A DNA stretch of 64,000 nt from Cellulomonas humilata (GTDB taxonomy: Bacteria; Actinomycetota; Actinomycetes; Actinomycetales; Cellulomonadaceae). This document shows positions 46,573-54,784 of this stretch, in pieces. Below the pieces are notes generated by a model. That model searched no databases, was not told where the DNA came from, and worked only from the letters and a program-made list of their open reading frames with translations. Location: positions 1 to 64,000 of the forward strand of contig NZ_JABMCI010000066.1 in NCBI RefSeq assembly GCF_013359775.1, read 5' to 3'. The number at the start of each line of letters is the position of its first letter. Within the stretch, counting starts at the first letter, position 1. A program made the position numbers and the translations under genes.

Positions 46573-47457
46573 ATGGGTCACCGGCACTACAACGGACTGA
46601 AGACGGCCGCGCTGTTCGGCGTGATGTGGGCCGTGCTGCTCGGCATCGGGTGGCTGCTCGGCCGGGGGACCCCGAAGTTTCTCCTGCTGTTCACCGTGCT
46701 TGGCCTGGTGATGACCGCGTACAGCTACTGGAACTCCGACAAGATCGCGATCCGTGCCATGAAGGCCCGGCCGGTCAGCGAGATCGAGCAGCCGGCCATG
46801 TACCGCATCGTGCGGGAGCTCTCCACCGCCGCCCGCCAGCCGATGCCCCGGCTGTACATCTCCCCGACGGCCGCGCCCAACGCCTTCGCCACGGGCCGCA
46901 GCCCGAAGAACGCCGCGGTCTGCTGCACGGAGGGCATCCTGCAGATCCTCGACGAGCGGGAGCTGCGCGGGGTGCTCGGCCACGAGCTCATGCACGTCTA
47001 CAACCGCGACATCCTCACGTCGTCGGTCGCCGCCGCGGTGGCCGGGGTGATCACGTCGCTCGCGCAGTTCGCGCTCTTCTTCGGCGGCGGCAGCGACCGC
47101 GACCGCGGCGGCAACCCCATTGCCGGCCTCCTGCTGGTGTTCCTCGCCCCGCTGGCCGCGATGCTGGTCCAGCTCGCGATCACCCGCACCCGCGAGTACG
47201 ACGCCGATGAGGACGGCGCGCGGCTCACCGGCGACCCGCTGGCCCTCGCGTCCGCCCTGCGCAAGCTCGAGCAGGGCACCAGGGCCCGGCCGCTGCCGCA
47301 GGACCGCCAGCTGGTCGACGTGTCGCACCTGATGATCGCGAACCCGTTCCGCGGCGCGGGGATGGCGAAGCTGTTCTCGACGCACCCGCCGATGGCCGAC
47401 CGGATCGCCCGCCTGGAGCGCCAGGCCGGCCCGCAGGACGGCATCTCGCGGTACTGA
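46573..47457 (+). CDS. htpX: Membrane zinc metalloprotease HtpX
   Basis: A 294-residue M48-family membrane protease for quality control of misfolded membrane proteins. Two helices lie at the N-terminus (about 10-50), the zinc motif is HELMH (137-141) in [13 protein letters not shown], and the third ligand Glu is in [30 protein letters not shown] near the end is typical. GAGGAG lies upstream of the ATG. It stands after a SigR-like promoter. In M. tuberculosis htpX also lies near grcC1 and yajQ. Confidence 0.94.
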   Translation: MGHRHYNGLKTAALFGVMWAVLLGIGWLLGRGTPKFLLLFTVLGLVMTAYSYWNSDKIAIRAMKARPVSEIEQPAMYRIVRELSTAARQPMPRLYISPTAAPNAFATGRSPKNAAVCCTEGILQILDERELRGVLGHELMHVYNRDILTSSVAAAVAGVITSLAQFALFFGGGSDRDRGGNPIAGLLLVFLAPLAAMLVQLAITRTREYDADEDGARLTGDPLALASALRKLEQGTRARPLPQDRQLVDVSHLMIANPFRGAGMAKLFSTHPPMADRIARLERQAGPQDGISRY

Positions 47458-47463
47458 CGGGTC

Positions 47464-47844
47464 CTATGTCGCGATGCGCGCCGTGAGCTCGGCCGCGACA
47501 GCGTCGACCTCCGTGAGCGAGCCGTCGGCGATCGACAGGACGAGTGCGGTGTCCGCGGCGGGGCGGACCCCGAGCTCGACGCCGTTCATGGAGAGGAACA
47601 CCAGGCACCCGATCCAGCCGAGCCGCTTGTTCCCGTCCAGGAGCGCATGGTTGTCCACGAGGGAGATCAGCAGCGCCGCCGCCTTGTGCACGAGCGACGG
47701 GTAGGCGTCCTCGCCGAAGACGGACGCCTGCGGGCGGGCGAGAGCCGCCTCGAGCAAGCCGTAGTCGCGGACCTCCGGCGCGCGCCCGAGGATCGCCTCA
47801 GCGACCGTAAGCAGGTCCCCGAGGTCGAGGTACTCGATCCTCAC
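47464..47844 (-). CDS. Doc-type Fic-domain toxin
   Basis: A 126-residue death-on-curing (Doc) family protein. The Fic core HALLDGNKR (66-74) matches the Doc motif HxFx[DE]xNKR with Leu for Phe. Doc of phage P1 phosphorylates elongation factor Tu and stops translation; the same is expected here. The GTG overlaps the antitoxin stop (GTGA). It lies six bases from the htpX stop in convergent orientation. Confidence 0.9.
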   Translation of the reverse strand: MRIEYLDLGDLLTVAEAILGRAPEVRDYGLLEAALARPQASVFGEDAYPSLVHKAAALLISLVDNHALLDGNKRLGWIGCLVFLSMNGVELGVRPAADTALVLSIADGSLTEVDAVAAELTARIAT

Positions 47845-48035
47845 GCCAGCCGCGAGAGCGTCTCGCGGTGATCACGGACGAGCCGGGCGATCGTCTCGTC
47901 GCGTCGCCTGGTCCGCTCCGTGGTGTACACGCGAACGGCCTCGATCGCGACGGCCTGCATCGACCGACCCTCACGCTCGGCCGTCTCCTTCAGCGCCTCC
48001 TGCAGATCATCGGGGAGCCGCAATGTCATCGCCAT
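47841..48035 (-). CDS. Ribbon-helix-helix-type antitoxin for Doc
   Basis: A 64-residue protein whose N-terminus MAMTLRLPDDLQEALKETAE has the ribbon-helix-helix pattern of CopG-like DNA-binding antitoxins, followed by a basic C-terminal helix that would wrap the toxin. The ATG at 48035-48033 is preferred; ATG 48044 is in frame and inside the operator. No Shine-Dalgarno sequence is seen, so initiation may be leaderless. It probably represses its own operon through the palindrome just upstream. Confidence 0.85.
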   Translation of the reverse strand: MAMTLRLPDDLQEALKETAEREGRSMQAVAIEAVRVYTTERTRRRDETIARLVRDHRETLSRLA

Positions 48036-48043
48036 GGTGCGCA

Positions 48044-48061
48044 TGATACCTAGTGGTATCA
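48044..48061. promoter_or_regulatory. Palindromic operator of the toxin-antitoxin operon
   Basis: Perfect 7-base arms TGATACC and GGTATCA around TAGT, directly before the antitoxin start. This is the position and size expected for autoregulation by a ribbon-helix-helix antitoxin. Confidence 0.65.
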
Positions 48062-48084
48062 CTCCACGTCGAGGGATGGGCGGC

Positions 48085-48591
48085 TCAGCGGTAGTTGGTG
48101 AACTGCAGGTCGGCGTCCACGTCGGCGCCCTTGAGCAGCGCGATCACGGCCTGCAGGTCGTCACGGCTCTTGCCCGTCACGCGCAGCTCGTCGCCCTGGA
48201 TCTGCGTCTTGATGCCCTTGGGCCCCTCGTCGCGGACGATCTTGGCCACCTTCTTGGCGGTCTCGCTGCTCAGGCCCTCCTTGATGAGGGCCTCGAGGCG
48301 GTACTCCTTGCCGGACGGCTTGGGCTCGGGGCCGTCGTCGCCGCCGGTGTCCAGGGACTTCAGCGAGATCCCGCGTCGGATCAGCTTGGACTGGAAGACG
48401 TCGAGGACCGCGAGCACACGCTCGGAGGAGTTGGCAATCATGAGGATCTTCTCGCCGCTCCAGGCGATCGACGCGCCGACGCCCTTGAAGTCGTACCGCT
48501 GCGCGATCTCCTTGGCGGCCTGGTTGAGGGCGTTGTCGACCTCCTGGCGGTCGACCTTGCTGACGACGTCGAACGAGGCTTCGCTCGCCAT
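48085..48591 (-). CDS. YajQ-family nucleotide-binding protein
   Basis: A 168-residue cytoplasmic protein of the YajQ (DUF520) family: [20 protein letters not shown] at the start, [11 protein letters not shown], and the C-terminal [18 protein letters not shown]. Members bind RNA or c-di-GMP in some bacteria; the role in actinobacteria is open. GGAGGAAAC precedes the ATG at 48591-48589, which is why the longer upstream frame was rejected. Confidence 0.93.
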   Translation of the reverse strand: MASEASFDVVSKVDRQEVDNALNQAAKEIAQRYDFKGVGASIAWSGEKILMIANSSERVLAVLDVFQSKLIRRGISLKSLDTGGDDGPEPKPSGKEYRLEALIKEGLSSETAKKVAKIVRDEGPKGIKTQIQGDELRVTGKSRDDLQAVIALLKGADVDADLQFTNYR

Positions 48592-48731
48592 GTTTCCTCC
48601 TGCTGCTGATGGCACTGGGGCGCGGGCTCGGCATCGCTTTCGCTAGCACCGCCCGGGTGTTGCTATCCTTCCACCCGCACGCTGCACGCGCGTTCGCCCT
48701 TGGGGCGTCCTCTCGTTCGGCAGGCATCCCC

Positions 48732-48813
48732 GGCGGGTTACCCGAGTGGCCAAAGGGGGCTGACTGTAAATCAGCTGGCAACGCCTACGGGGGTTCGAAT
48801 CCCTCACCCGCCA
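48732..48813 (+). tRNA. tRNA-Tyr (GTA)
   Basis: Acceptor stem GGCGGGT/ACCCGCC, anticodon GTA at 48766-48768, TTCGAAT T-loop, and a long variable arm as in class II tRNAs. Discriminator A; the CCA end is not encoded. Confidence 0.95.
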
Positions 48814-48822
48814 CGTTGTGAC

Positions 48823-48856
48823 CACGACCCCGGACCGCCTGCGGCCCGGGGTCGTG
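48823..48856 (+). terminator. Terminator of tRNA-Tyr
   Basis: Perfect 11-base arms CACGACCCCGG and CCGGGGTCGTG around 12 bases, nine bases after the tRNA and 36 bases before the RecQ start. Confidence 0.7.
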
Positions 48857-48891
48857 TCGTTGGTGTGGGCGAGTGCTGGCAGGGTGGGCGC

Positions 48892-50982
48892 GTGCCCCAG
48901 ACCACCCGTGACGCCGCCCTCGACGTGCTGCGCCGACTCGTCGGCAACCCGACCGCCGACTTCCACGAGGGGCAGTTCGAGGCCATCGAGACGCTCGTCG
49001 ACGACCACCGGCGCGCGCTCGTGGTGCAGCGGACCGGGTGGGGCAAGTCGGCGGTCTACTTCGTCGCGACCATGCTCCTGCGCCAGCGCGGGGCCGGCCC
49101 GACCGTGCTGGTCTCGCCGCTGCTGGCGCTGATGCGCGACCAGGTCGCGGCGGCCGAGCGCGCCGGTGTGCGGGCGGTGGCGATCAACTCGACCAACGCG
49201 CACGAGTGGGACGAGCTGCTGGCCCGCCTCGCGGCCGACGAGGTCGACGTGCTGCTGGTCTCGCCCGAGCGGCTGAACAACCCCGCCTTCCGGGAGAACC
49301 AGCTGCCGGCCTTGGTGCGGCGCCTGGGCATGCTGGTGGTCGACGAGGCGCACTGCATCAGCGACTGGGGCCACGACTTCCGCCCCGACTACCGGCGCCT
49401 GCGGGACCTGATCGCGACGATGCCCGCGGGAGTCCCGGTGCTGGCGACGACCGCGACGGCCAACAGCCGGGTCGTCGCCGACGTCGCCGAGCAGCTGGAC
49501 TCGGGCGGCGACGGGGTGCTCACCATCCGCGGGCCGCTGGCCCGGGCGTCCCTGCGCCTTGGCGTCCTGCGGCTGCCCGACGCGCGGACCCGGCTCGCCT
49601 GGCTGCTCAGCCACCTGGGCGACCTGCACGGGTCGGGGATCATCTACACGCTCACGGTGGCGGCCGCGCAGGACACCGCCCGGCTGCTGCGCGAGGCGGG
49701 TCACGACGTGCGCGCGTACACGGGCCAGACCGACCCCGCGGACCGCGAGGCGGCGGAGGCGGCGCTCAAGGCCAACGAGGTCAAGGCGCTGGTCGCGACG
49801 AGCGCGCTGGGCATGGGCTTCGACAAGCCGGACCTCGGCTGGGTGCTGCACCTCGGGGCGCCCTCCTCGCCGGTGGCCTACTACCAGCAGGTCGGCCGTG
49901 CCGGCCGCGCCACCGAGAGCGCGGACGTGCTCCTGCTGCCCGGCACCGAGGACCCGGACATCTGGCAGTACTTCGCCACCGCCTCGATGCCGAACCAGGA
50001 CCGGGCGGAGCGCGTCATCGCGGAGCTGTCGGACCGGCCGATGTCGACGCCGGCCCTGGAGGCGCGCGTCGACGTCCGCCGCACCCCGCTGGAGCTGCTG
50101 CTCAAGGTGCTCGACGTGGACGGTGCCGTGCGCCGCGTGCAGGGCGGCTGGGTGGCGACGGGGCAGCCGTGGACCTATGACGCGGAGCGCTACGCCCGCA
50201 TCGCCGCGGCCCGGCAGGCCGAGCAGGAGCACATGCTCGAGTACGAGCGCACCGACGGCTGCCGGATGGAGTTCCTCCAGCGCAGCCTCGATGACGAGAC
50301 CGCGGTCCCGTGCGGGCGCTGCGACTCCTGCGCGGGTGCCTGGTACCCCCGGGACGTCGCCGAGGGGGCGACAGCCTCGGCCGAGCGCTCGCTCGACCGG
50401 GTGGGGGTCCCCGTCGAGCCGCGCGTGCAGTGGCCCGTCGGCGCGGACCGCCTCGGCCTGCCCGTGCGTGGCCGGATCGCCGAGTCGGAGCGGGCCGTCG
50501 AGGGGCGGGCGCTCGCCCGGCTCACCGACCTCGGCTGGGGGACCGCCCTGCGCGAGATCTTCGCGGCCGGCGCCGCCGACGCACCCGTCACCCGGGCGAT
50601 GCTCGACGGCTGCGTCCGCGTGCTCGCGCAGTGGGGCTGGGACGAGCGACCGGTCGCGGTCGTCGCCCTACCGTCCCGTCGGCGGCCCCTGCTCGTCGAC
50701 TCCCTGGCCCGGGGCATCGCCGAGATCGGCCGGCTGCCGTACGCCGGGGCCCTGGCGCCGCGCGACGGCGGTCCGAGCGGGGAACCGGGCGGCAACAGCG
50801 CGTTCCGGCTGGCGGGCGTGTGGGACCGGTTCGACGCGTCCGCGCTGGAGCTGCCGCCCGGCCCGGTGCTGCTCGTCGACGACCTGGTGGACAGCCGGTG
50901 GACGATGACCGTCGCGGCCCGCGAGCTGCGCCGGGCGGGCGCGGCGGCCGTGCTGCCGTTCGCGCTGGCCCTGCGCGGCTGA
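48892..50982 (+). CDS. RecQ-family helicase fused to a phosphoribosyltransferase-like domain
   Basis: A 696-residue protein. The helicase part shows Walker A TGWGKS (48-53), DEAH (151-154) in VVDEAHCISDWGHDFRPDY, and the C-terminal helicase motif YYQQVGRAGRATESA. A zinc-type cluster (EYERTDGCRMEFLQ, CGRCDSC) follows. The last 60 residues hold VLLVDDLVDSRWTMTVAA, a PRPP-binding loop with Asp663/Asp664 as in phosphoribosyltransferases. Similar fusions occur in actinobacteria; the role of the second domain is unknown. GTG start after the tRNA terminator. It ends with no gap against pncA. Confidence 0.88.
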   Translation: MPQTTRDAALDVLRRLVGNPTADFHEGQFEAIETLVDDHRRALVVQRTGWGKSAVYFVATMLLRQRGAGPTVLVSPLLALMRDQVAAAERAGVRAVAINSTNAHEWDELLARLAADEVDVLLVSPERLNNPAFRENQLPALVRRLGMLVVDEAHCISDWGHDFRPDYRRLRDLIATMPAGVPVLATTATANSRVVADVAEQLDSGGDGVLTIRGPLARASLRLGVLRLPDARTRLAWLLSHLGDLHGSGIIYTLTVAAAQDTARLLREAGHDVRAYTGQTDPADREAAEAALKANEVKALVATSALGMGFDKPDLGWVLHLGAPSSPVAYYQQVGRAGRATESADVLLLPGTEDPDIWQYFATASMPNQDRAERVIAELSDRPMSTPALEARVDVRRTPLELLLKVLDVDGAVRRVQGGWVATGQPWTYDAERYARIAAARQAEQEHMLEYERTDGCRMEFLQRSLDDETAVPCGRCDSCAGAWYPRDVAEGATASAERSLDRVGVPVEPRVQWPVGADRLGLPVRGRIAESERAVEGRALARLTDLGWGTALREIFAAGAADAPVTRAMLDGCVRVLAQWGWDERPVAVVALPSRRRPLLVDSLARGIAEIGRLPYAGALAPRDGGPSGEPGGNSAFRLAGVWDRFDASALELPPGPVLLVDDLVDSRWTMTVAARELRRAGAAAVLPFALALRG

Positions 50983-51582
50983 TCAGGCCAGCGGCTCGGC
51001 CGTGGTCACGCGCACCCCGGCCTGGGACAGCCGGGCCGCCGCCCGCAGCGTGGTCGGCAGGGCCACGGCGGCCGTCAGGTCCACCAGGACCGTCGCCTCG
51101 AACCCGTCCGCACGGGCGTCCAGGGCGGTCGCGGTGACGCAGTGGTCCGTGGCCAGGCCGACGACGTCGACCTCCGTGACGCCCGCCGCCGCGAGGACCT
51201 CGGTCAGCCGAGCTCCCTCGGCGCCGACGACCTCCCCGGCGAACCCGGAGTAGTCCTGCCGGCTCTGCCCCTTGCGGACGTGGACCGTGCCCAGGGGCAG
51301 CCGCAGCTCGGGGTGGTACTCGGCGCCGGGGGTTCCCGCGACGCAGTGCACCGGCCAGGTGGTGACGTAGTCGGGCTCGGCGTCCGTGGCGAAGTGCCCG
51401 TCGTTGGTGTCCGGCAGGGGTGCGTGCCAGTCCCGCGTGGCGACGACGGCCGCGTACCGGTCCGCGTGCTCGCGCAGGTGGGCGGACACGGCCCGCGCGA
51501 CCGCGGACCCGCCGGTGACCGCGAGCGAGCCGCCCTCGCAGAAGTCGTTCTGCACGTCGACGACGATCAGTGCCCTGCTCAT
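50983..51582 (-). CDS. pncA: Nicotinamidase (PncA-like, isochorismatase family)
   Basis: A 199-residue hydrolase converting nicotinamide to nicotinic acid for NAD salvage. The triad is Asp9 (VVDVQNDF), the Lys of VHVRKGQS and the Cys of ATDHCVTATALDA; the metal site is TRDWHAPLPDTNDGHF. The ATG at 51582 lies seven bases after GACAAT on the minus strand, perhaps a leaderless start. The stop directly adjoins the RecQ-fusion stop. Confidence 0.92.
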   Translation of the reverse strand: MSRALIVVDVQNDFCEGGSLAVTGGSAVARAVSAHLREHADRYAAVVATRDWHAPLPDTNDGHFATDAEPDYVTTWPVHCVAGTPGAEYHPELRLPLGTVHVRKGQSRQDYSGFAGEVVGAEGARLTEVLAAAGVTEVDVVGLATDHCVTATALDARADGFEATVLVDLTAAVALPTTLRAAARLSQAGVRVTTAEPLA

Positions 51583-51624
51583 GCCGCCCATTGTCGTCCA
51601 GGCGCGGAGCACCTGCTCAGCGGG

Positions 51625-52083
51625 TCAGGAGGCGGTGCCGCAGGTGTAGGTGCCCTCGGTGATCGAGACGGTCGCGCCCTCGTACAGCGTGTCGAACGTG
51701 CCCGCGTCCTGCGCCGACCCGAACGCCACACCGACCCCGAGCGGGTTGCCGAACCCGGTGAGCCCCGCCAGCTGCTCCTCGGCTCCGCTCTGACAGGCGG
51801 GGTCGAGCGGCAGGGTCTGGTAGTCCAGGGCGGCCAGGGAGTCGATCGACGGCTGGAGCGTGGTCGTGTCCCCGGCGCCGGTCTCGACGATCTCGGTCCA
51901 GACCACCCAGAACGGCTCGGCGGTGGCCGTGGGGTCGATCGCCACCGGCCACGCGGGGGCCGTCGCGGCGGCCTCGGTCGGCGCGGCATCGTCGGCGTCG
52001 CCGCCGGTGCACGCGGCGGTGCTGAGCAGGAGGGCGGCGGTGAGCGTGAGGGCAGCAGCGGTGCTGCGTCGGGGCTGGCGCAT
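51625..52083 (-). CDS. Small secreted lipoprotein, hypothetical
   Basis: A 152-residue protein with a signal peptide and lipobox STAAC (Cys about residue 25), an Ala/Asp/Thr-rich spacer and a small domain with two further Cys (DPACQSG and TYTCG) that may form a disulfide. No family is recognised. Codon usage matches neighbours. It diverges from the tRNA-Thr gene. Confidence 0.75.
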   Translation of the reverse strand: MRQPRRSTAAALTLTAALLLSTAACTGGDADDAAPTEAAATAPAWPVAIDPTATAEPFWVVWTEIVETGAGDTTTLQPSIDSLAALDYQTLPLDPACQSGAEEQLAGLTGFGNPLGVGVAFGSAQDAGTFDTLYEGATVSITEGTYTCGTAS

Positions 52084-52210
52084 GGGCCGGATCGTGGCAC
52101 GCGGCGCCCGCGGGCGACCACGTGTGAATCCTTTAGGCAGGGCTCGCGGGGGGCCGCCGGAGGGGCCGATTTCGCGACCACCCCAGAGCCCGTGTAACCT
52201 TGCTCGCGCT

Positions 52211-52283
52211 GCCCCGATAGCTCAGTCGGCAGAGCGTCTCCATGGTAAGGAGAAGGTCAAGGGTTCGATTCCCTTTCGGGGCT
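52211..52283 (+). tRNA. tRNA-Thr (GGT)
   Basis: Acceptor GCCCCGA/TCGGGGC, anticodon stem TCTCC/GGAGA with loop ATGGTAA and anticodon GGT at 52244-52246, GTTCGATT T-loop. CCA not encoded. Confidence 0.95.
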
Positions 52284-52343
52284 CTGTGGTGTGTTCGAAG
52301 GAAGTGCCGTGATTGCGCGGCACTCTCCCGGGCGCATCGACAT

Positions 52344-52417
52344 GGCGGGGTAGCTCAGGTGGTTAGAGCACACGGCTCATAATCGTGGTGTCGCGGGTTC
52401 GAGTCCCGCTCCCGCTA
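52344..52417 (+). tRNA. Elongator tRNA-Met (CAT)
   Basis: Acceptor GGCGGGG pairs with TCCCGCT using G-T at both ends; anticodon CAT at 52378-52380, GGTTCGAGTCC T-arm. It lacks the initiator three G-C pairs in the anticodon stem, so it is the elongator type. CCA not encoded in full. Confidence 0.95.
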
Positions 52418-52500
52418 CCGCCAGGTGACACAACAGTGCGTCGGCCGGCGCACAATGACGAGAACGCGGTACCCGTACGGGTGCGAGAGGTGACAAGACC

Positions 52501-52668
52501 ATGGCCAAGAGCTCGGACGTCCGCCCGAAGATCACGCTCGCCTGCACAGAGTGCAAGGAGCGGAACTACATCACGAAGAAGAACCGTCGGAACGACCCCG
52601 ACCGTCTCGAGATGAAGAAGTTCTGCCCCCGCGACAACAAGCACACGCTGCACCGCGAGACCCGCTGA
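52501..52668 (+). CDS. rpmG: 50S ribosomal protein L33
   Basis: A 55-residue ribosomal protein, start [20 protein letters not shown], central [16 protein letters not shown], end HTLHRETR. The first zinc pair is intact (Cys15, Cys18). The second pair is broken: Cys42 remains, but position 45 is Asp (FCPRDNKH), where zinc-type L33 has Cys. The order tRNA-Thr, tRNA-Met, rpmG, hadA, hadB matches M. tuberculosis. Confidence 0.95.
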   Translation: MAKSSDVRPKITLACTECKERNYITKKNRRNDPDRLEMKKFCPRDNKHTLHRETR

Positions 52669-52678
52669 CCTCGTCCCG

Positions 52679-53128
52679 ATGCCGGTCGACGTCGGGTACG
52701 CGGGTCGTCAGTACCCGCCGACCGCTGCCTACGAGGTAGGCCGCCAGAAGCTCCAGGAGTTCGCCGACGCGGTCGGCGCCTCCCACGCAGCCCACACGGA
52801 TCCGTCGGTGGCGCGCGCGCTCGGGTACCCCGACGTGATCGCGCCGCCGACGTTCGCCGTCGTGGTGGCGCAGCGCGCCGAGGCCCAGCTGTTCGAGGAC
52901 CCCGCCGCCGGGATCGACTTCAGCCGCGTCGTGCACGCCGACGAGCGGTTCACGCACCACCGGCCCATCCACGCGGGAGACCGCCTGGTGACGGTGCTCC
53001 ACGTCGACGCGATCACCGTGCGCGCGGGCCTGGCCATGATCACCACGCGCGCCGAGATCGCGGCCGAGGACGGCGAGCCCGTCACCACGGTGATCTCCAC
53101 CCTGGCCGTCCGCCCGGAGGAGTCATGA
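52679..53128 (+). CDS. MaoC-like dehydratase N-terminal domain protein (HadA-like)
   Basis: A 149-residue single hotdog protein starting ten bases after rpmG. FADAVGASHAAHTDPSVARALG and APPTFAVVV are typical of HadA. In mycobacteria HadA pairs with HadB as the dehydratase of fatty-acid synthase II. The window shows no sign of mycolic acid synthesis, so a related (3R)-hydroxyacyl dehydratase step is the cautious call. Its stop overlaps the next gene (ATGA). Confidence 0.85.
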   Translation: MPVDVGYAGRQYPPTAAYEVGRQKLQEFADAVGASHAAHTDPSVARALGYPDVIAPPTFAVVVAQRAEAQLFEDPAAGIDFSRVVHADERFTHHRPIHAGDRLVTVLHVDAITVRAGLAMITTRAEIAAEDGEPVTTVISTLAVRPEES

Positions 53129-53538
53129 GCGAGGCGCTCGCCGTCGGCGATGAGGTCGCCCGCCGCGAGATCACCGTCGACCGGGCGCGGCTCGTCCGGT
53201 ACGCGGGCGCCAGCGGCGACTTCAACCCCATCCACTGGAACGACCGCGTCGCCACCTCGGTCGGTCTGCCCGGGGTCATCGCGCACGGCATGTGGACCAT
53301 GGGTGCCGCGTCGAGCGTCGTCGCCGACTGGATCGGGGACCCGGGGGCGGTCCTCGACTACCAGGTGCGCTTCACGCGGCCGGTGCCGGTGCCCGACCCG
53401 GGCGCGGCGACCGTCGAGGTGACCGCCGTCGTCGGTGCACTGGACGCCGAGGCCGGCACGGCGCGGATCGACCTGACCGTCGCGGTCGACGGCGTCCGCG
53501 TGCTCGGCAAGGCCCAGGCGGTCGTCCGCCTCAGCTGA
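53125..53538 (+). CDS. MaoC-like dehydratase catalytic subunit (HadB-like)
   Basis: A 137-residue hotdog protein that carries the hydratase active site: Asp and His in GASGDFNPIHWND, followed by GVIAHGMWTMG. It should form a heterodimer with the HadA-like subunit and dehydrate 3-hydroxyacyl thioesters. In related genomes murB often follows directly; here lacI and two MFS genes lie between. Its 3' end overlaps lacI by eight bases. Confidence 0.88.
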   Translation: MSEALAVGDEVARREITVDRARLVRYAGASGDFNPIHWNDRVATSVGLPGVIAHGMWTMGAASSVVADWIGDPGAVLDYQVRFTRPVPVPDPGAATVEVTAVVGALDAEAGTARIDLTVAVDGVRVLGKAQAVVRLS

Positions 53539-54598
53539 CGGTCGGTGCCGGACCGGTCGTCGTGCCGATCCGCAGGCTGACCGGCAGCATCCGGCGCGTC
53601 GGACCCTCGCCGGCCAGGAAGGCCTCGACGGCGTGCCCGACGGCCGCCCCCTTCTCGGCGAGGGGCTGCACGACGGTGGTGAGCACGTCGGGTGCCAGCC
53701 ACGGCAGGTCGAGGCCGTCGAACCCGCTGACGGACACGTCCTCCGGCACGCGCAGGCCGAGCTCGCGCGCGGCCAGCACGACGCCGGAGGCGAGCAGGTC
53801 GGACTGGCACGCGATGGCGGTGGGCCGGTCCGGCGTCGACAGGAGGGCGGTCCCGGCGGTGCGGCCGTGCTCCACGAGCGACGCCGGCGTCTCCCAGATC
53901 GCGACGGGTGTCACGCCCGCGTCGGTCACCCCGTCGAGCCGACGGCGGGTGATCTCCCAGTCGAGGTGGTCCATCTGGTCGAGCGCGACGAGCCCCTCGC
54001 CGCGCGAGCGGTCGAACGGGAGCGTGACGGAGGCGATCCGGGTGTGGCCGAGGGAGAGCAGGTGCTCCGTGGCCTCGCGCATCCCGCCGCGGTCGTCGAT
54101 CCCCACCGACGCGACGTCCGGGAGCGGCTGGCCCTCGACGAGCACGGTCGGGGTCCCGCGCCGCCGCAGGGCGCCGAGCATCGGGTCGTCCGTCGTGCCG
54201 CCCCACATGATCACGGCGACGTCCATGGCAGCGGTCTCCAGCAGGGGGTCCACCGCGGGGCCGGCCGGGTCGCTCGAGCCGGGGATGAGCAGGACGCCCA
54301 GGTCGAGGGGGCCGAGCGTGCTGACCAGCCCGTCGAGCACCTGGATGGAGACGGGGTCCCGGAACGAGCGGCGCAGCGAGTCGCCCACCACCACGCCGAC
54401 GATCCCGGACCGCCCCCGGCGCAGCTGGCGCCCGAGGGGGTTCGGACCGGAGTAGTCGAGCGCGGCGGCGGCGTCGAGCACGCGCTGCCGGGTCGCCGCG
54501 GCGATCGGCCCCGCACCGGAGAACGCGAGGGAGGCGGTCGACACCGACACGTGCGCGGCGGCGGCGACGTCGGCCAGGGTGGGGCGGTGCGGAGACAG
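53531..54598 (-). CDS. LacI-family regulator with CTG start
   Basis: A 355-residue repressor: helix-turn-helix TLADVAAAAHVSVSTASLAF near the N-terminus and hinge NPLGRQLRRGRSGIVGVVV, then a sugar-binding-type core with FDRSRGEGLVALDQM and VSGFDGLDLPWL. No ATG or GTG fits the start. A CTG at 54598-54596 stands seven bases after CCGGAGG and gives the right length (MSPHRPTLADV), so a rare CTG start is proposed; an in-frame TTG further upstream is a weaker option. It diverges from the MFS genes and probably controls them through two TCGAATCGATTCGA-type operators. Confidence 0.85.
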   Translation of the reverse strand: MSPHRPTLADVAAAAHVSVSTASLAFSGAGPIAAATRQRVLDAAAALDYSGPNPLGRQLRRGRSGIVGVVVGDSLRRSFRDPVSIQVLDGLVSTLGPLDLGVLLIPGSSDPAGPAVDPLLETAAMDVAVIMWGGTTDDPMLGALRRRGTPTVLVEGQPLPDVASVGIDDRGGMREATEHLLSLGHTRIASVTLPFDRSRGEGLVALDQMDHLDWEITRRRLDGVTDAGVTPVAIWETPASLVEHGRTAGTALLSTPDRPTAIACQSDLLASGVVLAARELGLRVPEDVSVSGFDGLDLPWLAPDVLTTVVQPLAEKGAAVGHAVEAFLAGEGPTRRMLPVSLRIGTTTGPAPTVS

Positions 54599-54661
54599 GG
54601 TCGGACCTCCGGATCGGCATCGCGGGACGGAGGCTCCCGCGACGCGCGGGCGAGCGCACGG

Positions 54662-54691
54662 TTGACGCAGCGGCAAGCGTACCCGCAGAAT
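54662..54691 (+). promoter_or_regulatory. Probable promoter of the MFS operon
   Basis: TTGACG (54662-54667), 18 bases, CAGAAT (54686-54691). The start of transcription, about 54698, lies just before the two LacI operators. Confidence 0.45.
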
Positions 54692-54702
54692 GGCTGCGAC
54701 CC

Positions 54703-54716
54703 TCAAATCGATTCGA
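54703..54716. promoter_or_regulatory. LacI operator 1
   Basis: TCAAATCGATTCGA, one mismatch from a perfect palindrome, with the central CG of LacI-family sites. It is centred 34 bases from operator 2. Confidence 0.6.
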
Positions 54717-54736
54717 CCGTGAACGACGGCGCTCGG

Positions 54737-54750
54737 TCGAATCGATTCGA
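54737..54750. promoter_or_regulatory. LacI operator 2
   Basis: TCGAATCGATTCGA is a perfect 14-base palindrome. It lies in the MFS leader, so binding would block transcription. Confidence 0.65.
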
Positions 54751-54784
54751 TCGCCTCTCGACCAACGCCTCCCGGAGTTCGTAC

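Noticed and set aside
48732..48856. tRNA-Tyr 3' end as an attachment site of an integrated element
   Set aside because: No integrase, no second copy of the tRNA end and no change of gene content nearby; a terminator follows directly.
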